A stretch of DNA of 45,249 nt from Flavobacteriales bacterium UBA1986 (GTDB taxonomy: Bacteria > Bacteroidota > Bacteroidia > Flavobacteriales_G > Salibacteraceae), in contig DDDG01000009.1 of NCBI GenBank assembly GCA_002336245.1, positions 13,051-58,299 of the forward strand, given 5' to 3'. Positions within the stretch are counted from its first letter, which is position 1, and the number at the start of each line of letters is the position of its first letter. Below, piece after piece: positions 16,076-24,816 of the stretch. The position numbers and the translations under genes were made by a program. Below the pieces are notes generated by a model. It was not told where the DNA came from and made no database searches. It was given only the letters and a program-made list of their open reading frames with translations.

Positions 16076-16745
16076 AAAAGCGAATTCCTCCGCGGAAGCC
16101 AAGGAAAGGTGCTGGACTTATTGGAGTTCGAAGAGGGTTGATTAACAGGAGCGCTGCTTCAGGCGCGAAATAGAAACCGTTTCTCGATATGAACTCAACA
16201 CCCAAAGGAGCGTAAAGATTTGCTTGGGCAAAGCCCCATTCTGTTCGGACAATGTTGAAAAAGCCCCCTGCATACAAGCTGCTGTTCTTCTCTTTTCCTC
16301 CCAAGAAATGAAAGCGCATTCCACCATAACCTCCCCCGAAGCCTATTCCGATGACGGCCTCGAAGCTGGGCACGACGTAGTAATTCAATTCTACAGATAC
16401 CGCCCCTGTTGGACCAAAAATGTACAATCCAACTCCAAGCGGATAATACTCTCTAGGGTTTCCAAGGCAATTTCGACCCTTCGATTCAAGAATTTCAATG
16501 GGCGGCGGCATCAATGGAAATTCATCCGCCTCACCCTTGAGGTATTGAATTCGCTTTACTTCAGTTTTGTTGGTTACGTAAAGAGGCCCTTGCAAATTCG
16601 ACCATCTGCGGTACCGAATTTCCGACACTCCCACTTCAAGAACTTTCACTTCTAAGCTATCGCCCGTGCGAAAGAAGATGAGGTCTTGAGCCCACAAGGA
16701 TCCGCTCATGCAAACGGCAAGAATAAAAAGTGCGAATTTTTTCAT
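16068..16745 (-). CDS. Secreted outer-membrane-type protein, tandem paralogue 2
   Basis: A 225-residue exported protein starting at ATG 16745 (MKKFALFILAVCMSG, cleavage near Leu-Trp-Ala-Gln). It pairs a short N-terminal domain (DLIFFRTGDSLEVKVLEV, EIRYRRWSNLQGPLYV, VKRIQYLKG) with a C-terminal half of short amphipathic strands rich in Gly, Phe and Tyr, like a small outer-membrane barrel. The N-terminal pattern, a device that turns a per-protein parameter string into RY..W/Y.NL.GP.Y, is repeated in the adjacent gene, so the two are paralogues. Function unknown. It follows the paralogue after only two bases between stop and start. Confidence 0.75.
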   Translation of the reverse strand: MKKFALFILAVCMSGSLWAQDLIFFRTGDSLEVKVLEVGVSEIRYRRWSNLQGPLYVTNKTEVKRIQYLKGEADEFPLMPPPIEILESKGRNCLGNPREYYPLGVGLYIFGPTGAVSVELNYYVVPSFEAVIGIGFGGGYGGMRFHFLGGKEKNSSLYAGGFFNIVRTEWGFAQANLYAPLGVEFISRNGFYFAPEAALLLINPLRTPISPAPFLGFRGGIRFSN

Positions 16746-16747
16746 GC

Positions 16748-17386
16748 TTAGAAATGAGCACTCAATTTCACTCCACCCCAAACCATCGAGATGTCAGCAA
16801 AACGATTCATCCAAGCCACTTCAGCTGAGATTCCAAGACCGCTCTTTTGATGCATGATACTGATTCCGAGAGGAGCATAAAAACCTTGGTACTGAAAGCC
16901 GTCTACGAACCAAACATTCGCACTAAACCCAATGTAAGGAGAAACGGATTCGTACCGCAGATCGTTGAAAAGGTAATTCACTCCGGCCCAGGCGCCCGTA
17001 TTCCCAAAGCCGGCCTCCAAGTCGAAGTTGTGACTTACGCGATAGTCGAGTTCCACGGAATAAAAAATACTTGGCCCTCCCAGGTTCGCTCCTAGGCCAA
17101 ACTTTCTTGCCGATCGTTGGGGAATGTTGGCATAGCTCTCGACGAAGCCGTTTTCGTACTCGATGTGGTCGATGTCGCCTTTGAATGTGTAGTAAAATGG
17201 ACCGCCTAGGTTTTCATACATCTTGTAGCGGACCTTGTCGTTGCTCACCTCATAGACTTTTGTCTTCAATGCCGTTCCATCCTTTTTGTAAATCATGTCT
17301 TGCGCTTGGACGGAGATTCCAAGGGCAAGGAAAAGAAGAAGTGCGACTGCTTTCAAGGTCTTCAAAGATAATCTCCTGAACTTCAT
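16748..17386 (-). CDS. Secreted outer-membrane-type protein, tandem paralogue 1
   Basis: A 212-residue exported protein starting at ATG 17386 (basic FRRLSLKTLK, hydrophobic core, cleavage near Val-Gln-Ala-Gln). The mature N-terminus (DMIYKKDGTALKTKVYEV, KVRYKMYENLGGPFYYTF, IDHIEYENG) aligns by eye with the neighbouring gene's (DLIFFRTGDSLEVKVLEV and so on). The C-terminal part has alternating aromatic strands (FYSVELDYRVSHNFDLEAGF, AEVAWMNRFADI) suggesting an 8-stranded barrel. First gene of a two-gene unit. Function unknown; the duplication suggests diversified envelope proteins. Confidence 0.75.
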   Translation of the reverse strand: MKFRRLSLKTLKAVALLLFLALGISVQAQDMIYKKDGTALKTKVYEVSNDKVRYKMYENLGGPFYYTFKGDIDHIEYENGFVESYANIPQRSARKFGLGANLGGPSIFYSVELDYRVSHNFDLEAGFGNTGAWAGVNYLFNDLRYESVSPYIGFSANVWFVDGFQYQGFYAPLGISIMHQKSGLGISAEVAWMNRFADISMVWGGVKLSAHF

Positions 17387-17458
17387 TTTTACCGCTTCAC
17401 ATTCCTCACTGATTGAGCGCATTTTCGGTAGCTTTGCAGCCTTCTAAAACAGGGGGTT

Positions 17459-17974
17459 ATGCTCAATAAAATCATCAAATATCTCGTCATCGCCGCCATG
17501 CTTGCATGGTCTGTGTGGCAATACGCCGACGGCAATATTGGCAACGGCATCTTCATCAACTTGCTGATGGTACTTCCCATCTTCCTGCTCTTCCGACACG
17601 AGACCAACCTACTCGCTTTTTGGTTTCTTCGACGAAACAAGCTCGACAGAGCACGAAAAGTATTGGAGAGTGTAAAACACCCAGAAGCTTTTCCAAAAAC
17701 TCAAGCGGCCTACCATCACTTCCTCAAGGGACTCATTGAATCGCAAGGTGGAGCAGTTGGTAAATCTGAAAGTCATTTCAAAAAAGCCTTGAGCACGGGT
17801 TTGCGCATGGGACACGACAAAGCTTTGGCGAACTTAAACCTCGCCGGAATTGCCATGTCGAAACGCCGCAAGCGCGAAGCCATCAATTATATGAACCAAG
17901 CTAAAAAGCAGGACACTGCAGGGCTTCTCGATGAACAAATCAAAATGTTCAAGAAGCAGCTCGGTAAGATTTAG
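17459..17974 (+). CDS. Small membrane protein with TPR-like C-terminal region
   Basis: A 171-residue protein with two N-terminal membrane segments (about residues 5-20 and 30-46) and a helical C-terminal domain with TPR-like pairs (AFWFLRRNKLDRARKVLESV, AAYHHFLKGLIESQGG, ALANLNLAGIAMSKRRKREA). I do not recognise a specific family. A -7-like box TAGCTTTG lies at 17429-17436, and an AGGGGG stretch sits just before the ATG. Its stop overlaps the stop of the convergent xth gene by four bases. Confidence 0.7.
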   Translation: MLNKIIKYLVIAAMLAWSVWQYADGNIGNGIFINLLMVLPIFLLFRHETNLLAFWFLRRNKLDRARKVLESVKHPEAFPKTQAAYHHFLKGLIESQGGAVGKSESHFKKALSTGLRMGHDKALANLNLAGIAMSKRRKREAINYMNQAKKQDTAGLLDEQIKMFKKQLGKI

Positions 17975-18735
17975 AGGTCCAATTCCAAGAGAATAGGGCA
18001 ATGATCTGAGTGTTTTGCTTGACTGAGAATTCCCACTCGACTGATTTTATCGCGCAGACTTCTGCTTGTAAAATGGTAGTCGATTCTCCATCCTAAATTT
18101 TTACCGCGTGCTCCGGCACGATACGACCACCAACTGTATTGATGAGGCTCATCGTTCAGTTGACGGAAACTGTCGACAAAACCACTGTCTAAAAACGAGC
18201 TCACCCACTCGCGTTCTTCCGGCAAGAATCCCGAAGTTTTCGCCAAACGCACAGGGTTGTGAATGTCGATGGCCTCGTGGCAAATATTGACATCCCCCGA
18301 AATCACTAGGTTGGGAAATTCCTTTTTTAGTTTGTTGATGTAGCCTTGGAAATCTTTCAGGAACCGCATTTTAAATGCTTGCCGTTCGTCGCCCGAAGAG
18401 CCCGAGGGAAAATAGCAAGAGAGCACGCTCACGCCATCAAAATCAGCCCTTAAAATTCTTCCTTCGCGGTCGTAGGCATCAATCCCACAGCCCACTTCGA
18501 TGCGTTTTGGTTTGACCTTGCTCAGGATTGCCACCCCGCTGTAACCTTTCTTCTCCGCCGAAAACCAAACGTGCTCGTAGCCTAAATTTTCAAACTCCTC
18601 CACTGGAATTTGCTCTATGTTGGCCTTAATTTCTTGTAGGCACAAAACATCCGGATCGGCGGCTTTGAGCCATCCTATGAAATCTTTTTTGAGTGCCGCA
18701 CGAATTCCATTCACATTGTAGGAGATGATTCTCAT
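17971..18735 (-). CDS. xth: Exodeoxyribonuclease III
   Basis: A 254-residue Mg-dependent AP endonuclease/3'-5' exonuclease of the EEP family (ExoA/XthA) acting in base-excision repair. Family motifs are all present: ISYNVNGIRA at the N-terminus, LCLQEIKA with the metal-binding Glu, GYSGVAILSK, SGDVNICHEAID with the Asp/Asn pair, LGWRIDYHFTS and the catalytic SDHCPI His near the C-terminus. Length is normal. Only the convergent overlap with the upstream gene is unusual. Confidence 0.96.
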   Translation of the reverse strand: MRIISYNVNGIRAALKKDFIGWLKAADPDVLCLQEIKANIEQIPVEEFENLGYEHVWFSAEKKGYSGVAILSKVKPKRIEVGCGIDAYDREGRILRADFDGVSVLSCYFPSGSSGDERQAFKMRFLKDFQGYINKLKKEFPNLVISGDVNICHEAIDIHNPVRLAKTSGFLPEEREWVSSFLDSGFVDSFRQLNDEPHQYSWWSYRAGARGKNLGWRIDYHFTSRSLRDKISRVGILSQAKHSDHCPILLELDL

Positions 18736-18821
18736 ACTCTTTTAGTTGATTTTACGTTCAAGACTTAGCTCATTCGCCCTTCCCAAGAAAACAAAGAAAG
18801 CGCTTCCAGAGATAGTGTTTC

Positions 18822-18829
18822 TACCTTTA
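18822..18829 (+). promoter_or_regulatory. -7-like box before the 1182-residue protein gene
   Basis: TACCTTTA, one mismatch from TAnnTTTG, ends eight bases before the ATG at 18838. No TTG lies at the expected distance upstream. The spacing predicts a very short leader. Confidence 0.3.
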
Positions 18830-18837
18830 TCCGCTGC

Positions 18838-21800
18838 ATGTTAAACGTCCGCTTTGGCCTTTGGTTTCTCTTTCTCTTTCTTGTGAGCTCTGCGCATGCG
18901 CAGCAAAACCCCATGCGCAATGCAAGAGTTTTCAGTGGAGACACGATTAAGCTCGACAGTTTAAGCATCGTGCCAGGTAGTTTTGTGCTTCGTTCGAAAG
19001 GAGCAATTGTGGACCCGAGTGCTTATCACCTCGACCTATTTCGTTCTGAGGTTTTCATTCCAAAAAGCCTGAAAGGAACATTCAATGCAAGTTTCAGGGT
19101 TTTCTCAGTGGCCTTCACGACTCCATTGCGGCATAAGAACCCAGACCTTCTTCGTCCGAATTTTGAAAGTGCCGACCCCTTTAAATACAGCGCTCGTTCA
19201 CAACCCAATTCCATCTTCGGTTCGAGCAGTTTAGAGAAACGAGGAAGCATTTCTAGGGGTGTGAGCTTCGGCAACAATCAAAACTTATCGGTAAACTCCA
19301 ACCTGAACTTGCAACTTTCTGGGCGCATTTCCGACAACATCCGAATTTTGGCGAGCATTTCAGATGAAAACATTCCCATCCAACCCGAGGGAAACACCCA
19401 ACAACTTCAAGATTTTGATCAAGTCTTCATTCAACTCTACGACGACAACAACAAACTCATTGCAGGTGATTTCCAACAAAAACAAGCGAGTCAATCCTAC
19501 TTCGCGAAATATTTAAAACGAGCTCAAGGCGCCTTTTTCAGCTCAAAAATCAAAACCGACAAAAACCTCGTCGACAGTCTTTCTCCTTCACACACCATCC
19601 AAACCTCAGCAGCAGTTTCTAGGGGAAAATTTTCCAGGAATGTAGTTCAAGGGGTTGAAGGAAACCAGGGTCCATATCGACTCCGTGGTGAAAATGGCGA
19701 AAGTTTTATTGTCATCCTGAGCGGAACGGAACGCGTCTACATCGATGGAAGACTACTGAAACGCGGACAGGAATACGACTATGTGATCAACTACAACACC
19801 GCCGAATTGATTTTCACCGCCAACCAGTTCATCACCAAAGACAAACGAATTGTGGTTGAATTCCAATACTCCGATCGAAATTACGCGCGCAGCATTCTTC
19901 AAATTTCAGACGAGTACAAATCGCAAAAAACAAAGGCCTTCATCAACCTCTACTCCGAACAAGACAGCAAAAATCAGAGCTTACAACAAGACCTCACCGA
20001 CGAGCAGAAAAGCATTTTGCGCTCAGTCGGAGACAGTTTGGACTTGGCCATTGCCCCTTCCATCAATGCGGTAGAATTCGATCAAGACCTCATTCTCTAC
20101 AAACTGGTCGACACTTTAGGCTACGACTCCATTTTCGTTTACTCCTCCAATCCCGACAGCGATTTTTATCAGCTGGTCTTTTCTCAAGTTGGAGAAAACC
20201 AAGGGAATTACCGACTTGCCCGCTCCCTAGCAAACGGAAAAGTCTACGAATGGGTCGCCCCGTTGGGCGGGCTTCCTCAAGGGAATTTTGAACCGATTCA
20301 AAAGCTCATTACACCAAAAGTTCGGCGCATGCTTTCGGCAGGACTTGAGCAGAAATTAGGTGCGCAAAGTCTGTTCAAAATTGAAGGCGCCCTGAGTGAG
20401 AACGACCTCAACACTTTCTCGAATCTCGACTCTCAAGACGATTATGGTTTTGCGGGAAAAATGGAATTAAGCAAGAGCATGCCCGTTTTTGGTAAGAAGG
20501 ACACTGTACTCGGACCTTGGAATTTGGAGCTCGCGGGTGGGCTTGAGTATTGGCAAGAAAATTTCCAGGAAATTGAACGAATTCGTAGCGTAGAATTCTA
20601 CCGCGACTGGAACTTACGAGGAGTTTCCCTCGGTTCTTCGCAACTGCTCTCAAATTTTCGAATGCGCCTTTTTAAGAAGAAGCGCGGCTATTTAAATTAT
20701 GAACTTCAAAACTTTGGGGCCACGGCAGAGTTTCAGGGATTGAGGAATAGTTTGGACGCGAAGTACCTCGATGAAGATTGGGATCTGAGCCTTCTTGGGA
20801 GTCTTCTTCAAACAGATGGAAGTATCAGCAGCAGCGATTTCCAGCGACATAAAAGTCTTCTGAAACGTCGACTTGGGAAAGTGTACTTCGGTTACCGCGA
20901 CGACTTTGAATGGAACCGAAGACGGGACCCCGGGAAGGGCAGCTTGAGCTCCACTTCCTATCAGTTTTGGGAAAGGGAGGTTTTTCTGGAAAGTCCGAAC
21001 AAACAGAAAAATAAGTTCAAACTCTCCTACATACAACGCCGCGATAAGGCGGTTCAAGAAAACGAATTGCGCACAGCAACATACGCACAAGCTCTTGCGC
21101 TCGAAATGGATTTGTTGAAGAACCGAAACCACCGATTCAAAACGAGGAACTCCTATCGCCAACTGGAAGTGTACCGTTCCGACATTACAAGCCAAGCCCC
21201 CGACAATAGTTTAAACTCCCGCTTTGAATACAATATGAACGCCCTGAATGGCTTCATTCGTTCGAACACTTTTGTGGAGGTCTCGTCTGGTTTGGAGGCT
21301 AGAAAAGAATTCAGTTACATCGAAGTTCCTACAGGTCAGGGAGTGTATGCTTGGATCGATTACAACGACAATGGTCAACAAGAATTGGATGAATTTGAAA
21401 TCGCACAATTCACCGACCAAGCAACTTTCATCAAGATTTTCACTCCTTCCGACGACTATGTAAAGATCTTCACCAATCAGTTCAACCAATCGCTTTTCCT
21501 CTCTCCCGCATCCTTATTCGGTAACAAGAAAAAGAGTGCGAAAGACGATGATGACGAGCTAAAAAAGAAAAAAGAGATTTCCCAAAAAGCACTGGAAAGG
21601 CGAAAGAAGGCGCAGAAGTTTGCCGGTCGATTTCAGAACCAATTGGCCTACCGCATTGAGCGTAAAACTGCCGAGCTTCCAATCCTTGAACGATTCAACC
21701 CCTTGCCGATTGAGATTGCCGACAGCTCCCTAATCTCTATGAGCAGCAACTTTCGAAACACGCTCTACTTCAATCGTTCCAATCCGAAATTTGGAGCCGA

Positions 21801-22386
21801 CATTGGCTATCAGGACATTCGAGGAAGGAACTTATTAGTGAATGGTTTCGATGCTCGCGAGAACTCCTTTTACCTGCTCACATTGCGCTTCAACCTCAGC
21901 AAGCAATGGATGTTGACCAGCAAATACAGCGAAGGAATAAAACGCAATGAATCGGAAGTTTTTAGCAGTCGCAATTACCGCTTTCAGTTTGAGGAATACG
22001 AGCCCAAATTGAGCTTTCAACCAAGTACCTCTTTACGTGCCTCGATTCTATTCAATTACCGCGAAAAAAGCAATGCAGCCGATTTTGGCGGAGAACTCGC
22101 AGTGGTTCGTAAAACCGGATTTGAATTCAAGTACAACTTCATTGGAACGGGTTCCTTGCTCGCCAATTTGAACTACGTTCTAATCACCTACAATGGAAGT
22201 GGAAACGACGCGCTTTCATTTGAAATGCTCGAAGGATTGCAATCCGGCTCAAACATCACTTGGTCGGCTCTCTTTCAACGCACCTTGGCAAACAACCTTC
22301 AACTCAACTTGCAATACAACGGCAGGAAGACCGAAACAGGTCCGTACATTCATGCTGGTGGCGTGCAATTGCGCGCGTTCTTCTAA
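18838..22386 (+). CDS. Large outer-membrane beta-barrel protein of a Bacteroidota family
   Basis: A 1182-residue exported protein. The signal peptide ends near residue 22 (Ser-Ala-His-Ala-Gln). Blocks I recognise as recurring in large Bacteroidota outer-membrane proteins, with some resemblance to SprA-type sequences, are GSISRGVSFGNNQNLSVNSN, ENIPIQPEGNTQQLQDFDQV, YIDGRLLKRGQEYDYVINYN and a Ca-loop-like DYNDNGQQELDEFE. From about residue 500 the sequence is an alternation of amphipathic strands to a terminal Phe (AGGVQLRAFF), as in barrels. A Lys/Asp/Glu-rich insert at about residues 898-925 is probably a loop. The protein is half the size of typical SprA, so it is probably a different family. 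Role unknown. It is followed by rseP after 115 bases. Confidence 0.75.
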   Translation: MLNVRFGLWFLFLFLVSSAHAQQNPMRNARVFSGDTIKLDSLSIVPGSFVLRSKGAIVDPSAYHLDLFRSEVFIPKSLKGTFNASFRVFSVAFTTPLRHKNPDLLRPNFESADPFKYSARSQPNSIFGSSSLEKRGSISRGVSFGNNQNLSVNSNLNLQLSGRISDNIRILASISDENIPIQPEGNTQQLQDFDQVFIQLYDDNNKLIAGDFQQKQASQSYFAKYLKRAQGAFFSSKIKTDKNLVDSLSPSHTIQTSAAVSRGKFSRNVVQGVEGNQGPYRLRGENGESFIVILSGTERVYIDGRLLKRGQEYDYVINYNTAELIFTANQFITKDKRIVVEFQYSDRNYARSILQISDEYKSQKTKAFINLYSEQDSKNQSLQQDLTDEQKSILRSVGDSLDLAIAPSINAVEFDQDLILYKLVDTLGYDSIFVYSSNPDSDFYQLVFSQVGENQGNYRLARSLANGKVYEWVAPLGGLPQGNFEPIQKLITPKVRRMLSAGLEQKLGAQSLFKIEGALSENDLNTFSNLDSQDDYGFAGKMELSKSMPVFGKKDTVLGPWNLELAGGLEYWQENFQEIERIRSVEFYRDWNLRGVSLGSSQLLSNFRMRLFKKKRGYLNYELQNFGATAEFQGLRNSLDAKYLDEDWDLSLLGSLLQTDGSISSSDFQRHKSLLKRRLGKVYFGYRDDFEWNRRRDPGKGSLSSTSYQFWEREVFLESPNKQKNKFKLSYIQRRDKAVQENELRTATYAQALALEMDLLKNRNHRFKTRNSYRQLEVYRSDITSQAPDNSLNSRFEYNMNALNGFIRSNTFVEVSSGLEARKEFSYIEVPTGQGVYAWIDYNDNGQQELDEFEIAQFTDQATFIKIFTPSDDYVKIFTNQFNQSLFLSPASLFGNKKKSAKDDDDELKKKKEISQKALERRKKAQKFAGRFQNQLAYRIERKTAELPILERFNPLPIEIADSSLISMSSNFRNTLYFNRSNPKFGADIGYQDIRGRNLLVNGFDARENSFYLLTLRFNLSKQWMLTSKYSEGIKRNESEVFSSRNYRFQFEEYEPKLSFQPSTSLRASILFNYREKSNAADFGGELAVVRKTGFEFKYNFIGTGSLLANLNYVLITYNGSGNDALSFEMLEGLQSGSNITWSALFQRTLANNLQLNLQYNGRKTETGPYIHAGGVQLRAFF

Positions 22387-22455
22387 ACTATTCGGGCTGC
22401 TAAAACGTTCTACAGTAGCATGGCTTTTCCGGGCCGACATTTCAATCTTTTAAGA

Positions 22456-22470
22456 GTCTGACCGTCAGAC
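22456..22470. promoter_or_regulatory. Perfect inverted repeat upstream of rseP
   Basis: GTCTGAC-C-GTCAGAC is a perfect 7-base inverted repeat around one base, 31 bases before the rseP ATG. It is followed directly by a T-rich stretch (TTTCTACTTTCTTTG). It could be an operator over the rseP promoter, with TTTCTTTG as a loose -7 box. A terminator role for the preceding gene is less likely because the hairpin loop would be one base. Confidence 0.45.
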
Positions 22471-22501
22471 TTTCTACTTTCTTTGCAAGTCAAATCTGAG
22501 A

Positions 22502-23845
22502 ATGGAAGAATTCCTAATAAAAGCGACCCAACTTATTCTAAGCCTATCCATTTTGGTTGTGCTTCATGAATTGGGACACTTCATCCCTGCCAAACTTTTC
22601 AAAACTCGCGTCGAAAAGTTCTATCTCTTTTTCAACCCTTGGTTTTCTCTTTTTAAAGTAAAACGCGGCGATACAGAATACGGAATCGGCTGGCTCCCCT
22701 TAGGTGGTTACGTGAAGATTTCTGGAATGATCGACGAGAGCATGGACAAGGAGCAAATGAGTAAGCCTCCAGAGCCATGGGAATACCGTGCAAAACCTAG
22801 CTGGCAAAGGCTCGTCATCATACTTGGTGGGGTTGTGGTCAACTTCCTGTTGGCCTTCCTGATTTACGCCATGAGTCTCTTCTACTTCGGAGAGAAATAT
22901 CTGCCAAACGACAACATCGTCGACGGTGTTTGGGTGGTGGACTCCGTAGGAACGAACCTCGGCCTTCAAACAGGCGACAAGATTGTCTCTTTCGACGGTC
23001 GCACTCCTGAAAGGTTCAGTGAAGTAAACGAGGGCCTACTCTTAGGAGAGCGCGCAATCATTGAGCGCAACGGAGAGCAAATCGAACTTGAAATTCCTAC
23101 CGACATGATCGGTCAGGCCATTGAACGCGAATCGCCCCTTTTGGTTATGCCGCGCATTCCTTTTGTCATTTCCAATGTTCCCGACAGTTCACACAACGCT
23201 TCCATTGGCCTCGAGCCATTGGATCGAGTGAGAACGATCAACGGAGAGCGTGTTGATTACTTCGATCAAGCGAAAACAATTTTGGCAGAATATTCCGGAA
23301 GCGATGTGAGTTTGGGTCTAGAAAGAAATGGTGAAAGCCTAAACCTTACTGCACATATTTCAGAAGAGGGAATGATTGGCGTTGTCCCAGCCATGTTCAG
23401 CTACAACGACATGGAGCAGTTGGGAGTTTATCAATTTGAGACTTTGAAGTATGGCTTTTGGGCCTCTTTCCCTGCGGGTGTGAATAAAGGTCTAGAAAAG
23501 CTCGCCAGCTATTGGAGGCAGCTTTCCAAGCTTGCAGATCTTTCCTCTGGAGCCTATCGTGGCCTAGGAAGTTTTGGAACCATGGGGAAACTCTTCTCTG
23601 CGACATGGAACTGGCAAGTGTTCTGGGAGATGACGGCATTCTTGTCCATCATCCTCGGTTTGATGAATGTGCTTCCAATTCCGGCGCTCGATGGTGGACA
23701 TGCGATGTTCATCGTGATCGAAATGGTTTCTGGACGACCTCCAAGTCAGAAAGTGATGGAGGCGGCACAAACTATTGGGATGGTTCTTCTCTTGCTTTTG
23801 ATGACCTACGCCATCGGAAACGATATTTTTCGGGCCTTTACCTAA
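22502..23845 (+). CDS. rseP: RIP metalloprotease RseP
   Basis: A 447-residue site-2-type intramembrane zinc protease that cleaves anti-sigma factors and other membrane segments in envelope stress signalling, and clears signal peptides. The first TM helix has the zinc site HELGH at residues 22-26. A second active-site motif NVLPIPALDGGHAMF lies in the third TM helix near the C-terminus with its zinc-binding Asp. Two PDZ-like segments lie between (for example LGLQTGDKIVSFDGRTP and IGLEPLDRVRTINGERV). Length and order are typical. In many genomes rseP adjoins dxr; here they are separated by about 8 kb. Confidence 0.96.
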   Translation: MEEFLIKATQLILSLSILVVLHELGHFIPAKLFKTRVEKFYLFFNPWFSLFKVKRGDTEYGIGWLPLGGYVKISGMIDESMDKEQMSKPPEPWEYRAKPSWQRLVIILGGVVVNFLLAFLIYAMSLFYFGEKYLPNDNIVDGVWVVDSVGTNLGLQTGDKIVSFDGRTPERFSEVNEGLLLGERAIIERNGEQIELEIPTDMIGQAIERESPLLVMPRIPFVISNVPDSSHNASIGLEPLDRVRTINGERVDYFDQAKTILAEYSGSDVSLGLERNGESLNLTAHISEEGMIGVVPAMFSYNDMEQLGVYQFETLKYGFWASFPAGVNKGLEKLASYWRQLSKLADLSSGAYRGLGSFGTMGKLFSATWNWQVFWEMTAFLSIILGLMNVLPIPALDGGHAMFIVIEMVSGRPPSQKVMEAAQTIGMVLLLLLMTYAIGNDIFRAFT

Positions 23846-23888
23846 GGCTATCCAACTTCCCATGTTGAAAACTAGCCTGTAAGCGGGA

Positions 23889-23917
23889 TTTGGCCCCTCT
23901 TCGGCAGCCTACCTTTA
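23889..23917 (+). promoter_or_regulatory. Promoter for the gene starting at 23923
   Basis: TTTG at 23889-23892 and TACCTTTA at 23910-23917 are separated by 17 bases, fitting the Bacteroidota -33/-7 pattern (TTG, N17-23, TAnnTTTG) with one mismatch. The box ends five bases before the preferred ATG, so the leader would be extremely short. Confidence 0.5.
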
Positions 23918-23922
23918 TTCCC

Positions 23923-24816
23923 ATGAAGGCAAGCCTCCTCTATCGACTATTCATACTTCTCGCTCTCAGCACTTCTGCGCTTGGAGTTTTATCTCAAGAA
24001 GACAACACGCTGCTTCCAGGTGCAACCGAAATGGACCGCGATACGCTTCTGCTTCCCTTGGATCAAAGTCGCTTGATGATCGTTCCCTTTGAGCCCAAAA
24101 TGTACCGTTCGGAAGTCGATCGCTACATTGGAAAACGCGACCAATTGAGCTTTCAGGACATTCGGGGTTACTTCCGTTTGGCTCTCGACAATGCCTTGAG
24201 CATTGAGGCTAAGAAAAGCTATGAAATTGTTCGCATGCACGCCGACAATGCAGACGTGAACCGCGATTTGGACTACATCTATAAATCGATTGGTTATCAG
24301 TATCGCGAAATGCCCAAGCCGCCCGAACCAGAAAAAAAGGGTCTGGGAAAAATTGCAAATAAGGTAAAAGGTAAGATCGATGAACTAGGCGAAGACAAAG
24401 ATCCTGTTGAAGAGGGCGGTAGACTCGAAAACGGGCAAATCGTCCATGTTTCCTACACTCAGGAGCGTTTCATGGCTACTAAAATCATCAACCAAGAGAT
24501 GCTCAACTTCCTCTCTCCAAAGTATGGAACTGGCCTTTACCTATTCGTCAATCAACTCGACATACGTTTGAGTCCGGGTCAGGAAACCACCAGTTTTGGC
24601 AGCGATAACTTCCGGCGAGAAATCAAGGTTCACTACAGCATTCTCAGCAACGATAAAACGGAATTGTACGCCGGGGCTGTTAAACGCGCGTTCAGTGGAA
24701 ACAACAACAGCATCAAACTCATTATACTGAACAACTTCCCTGCAATAGCGACTGAAATTGTCCGTACTTTGCCTGTCGTTCTCAAGCCCGAGCAGATGGA
24801 AACAGGTATGGAATGA
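23923..24816 (+). CDS. Secreted protein of unknown function
   Basis: A 297-residue exported protein, start chosen at ATG 23923 (MKASLLYRLFILLAL, cleavage near Gly-Val-Leu-Ser-Gln) because the upstream extension lacks signal-peptide logic. Mature features: a MIVPFEPKMYRSEVDRYIG segment, a charged insert PPEPEKKGLGKIANKVKGK at about residues 130-150, and a C-terminal domain with alternating strands (LYLFVNQLDIRLSPG, REIKVHYSILSNDKTELYAG, VKRAF). No known family recognised. Its stop overlaps the antiporter start (ATGA), so they are translationally coupled. Confidence 0.75.
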   Translation: MKASLLYRLFILLALSTSALGVLSQEDNTLLPGATEMDRDTLLLPLDQSRLMIVPFEPKMYRSEVDRYIGKRDQLSFQDIRGYFRLALDNALSIEAKKSYEIVRMHADNADVNRDLDYIYKSIGYQYREMPKPPEPEKKGLGKIANKVKGKIDELGEDKDPVEEGGRLENGQIVHVSYTQERFMATKIINQEMLNFLSPKYGTGLYLFVNQLDIRLSPGQETTSFGSDNFRREIKVHYSILSNDKTELYAGAVKRAFSGNNNSIKLIILNNFPAIATEIVRTLPVVLKPEQMETGME

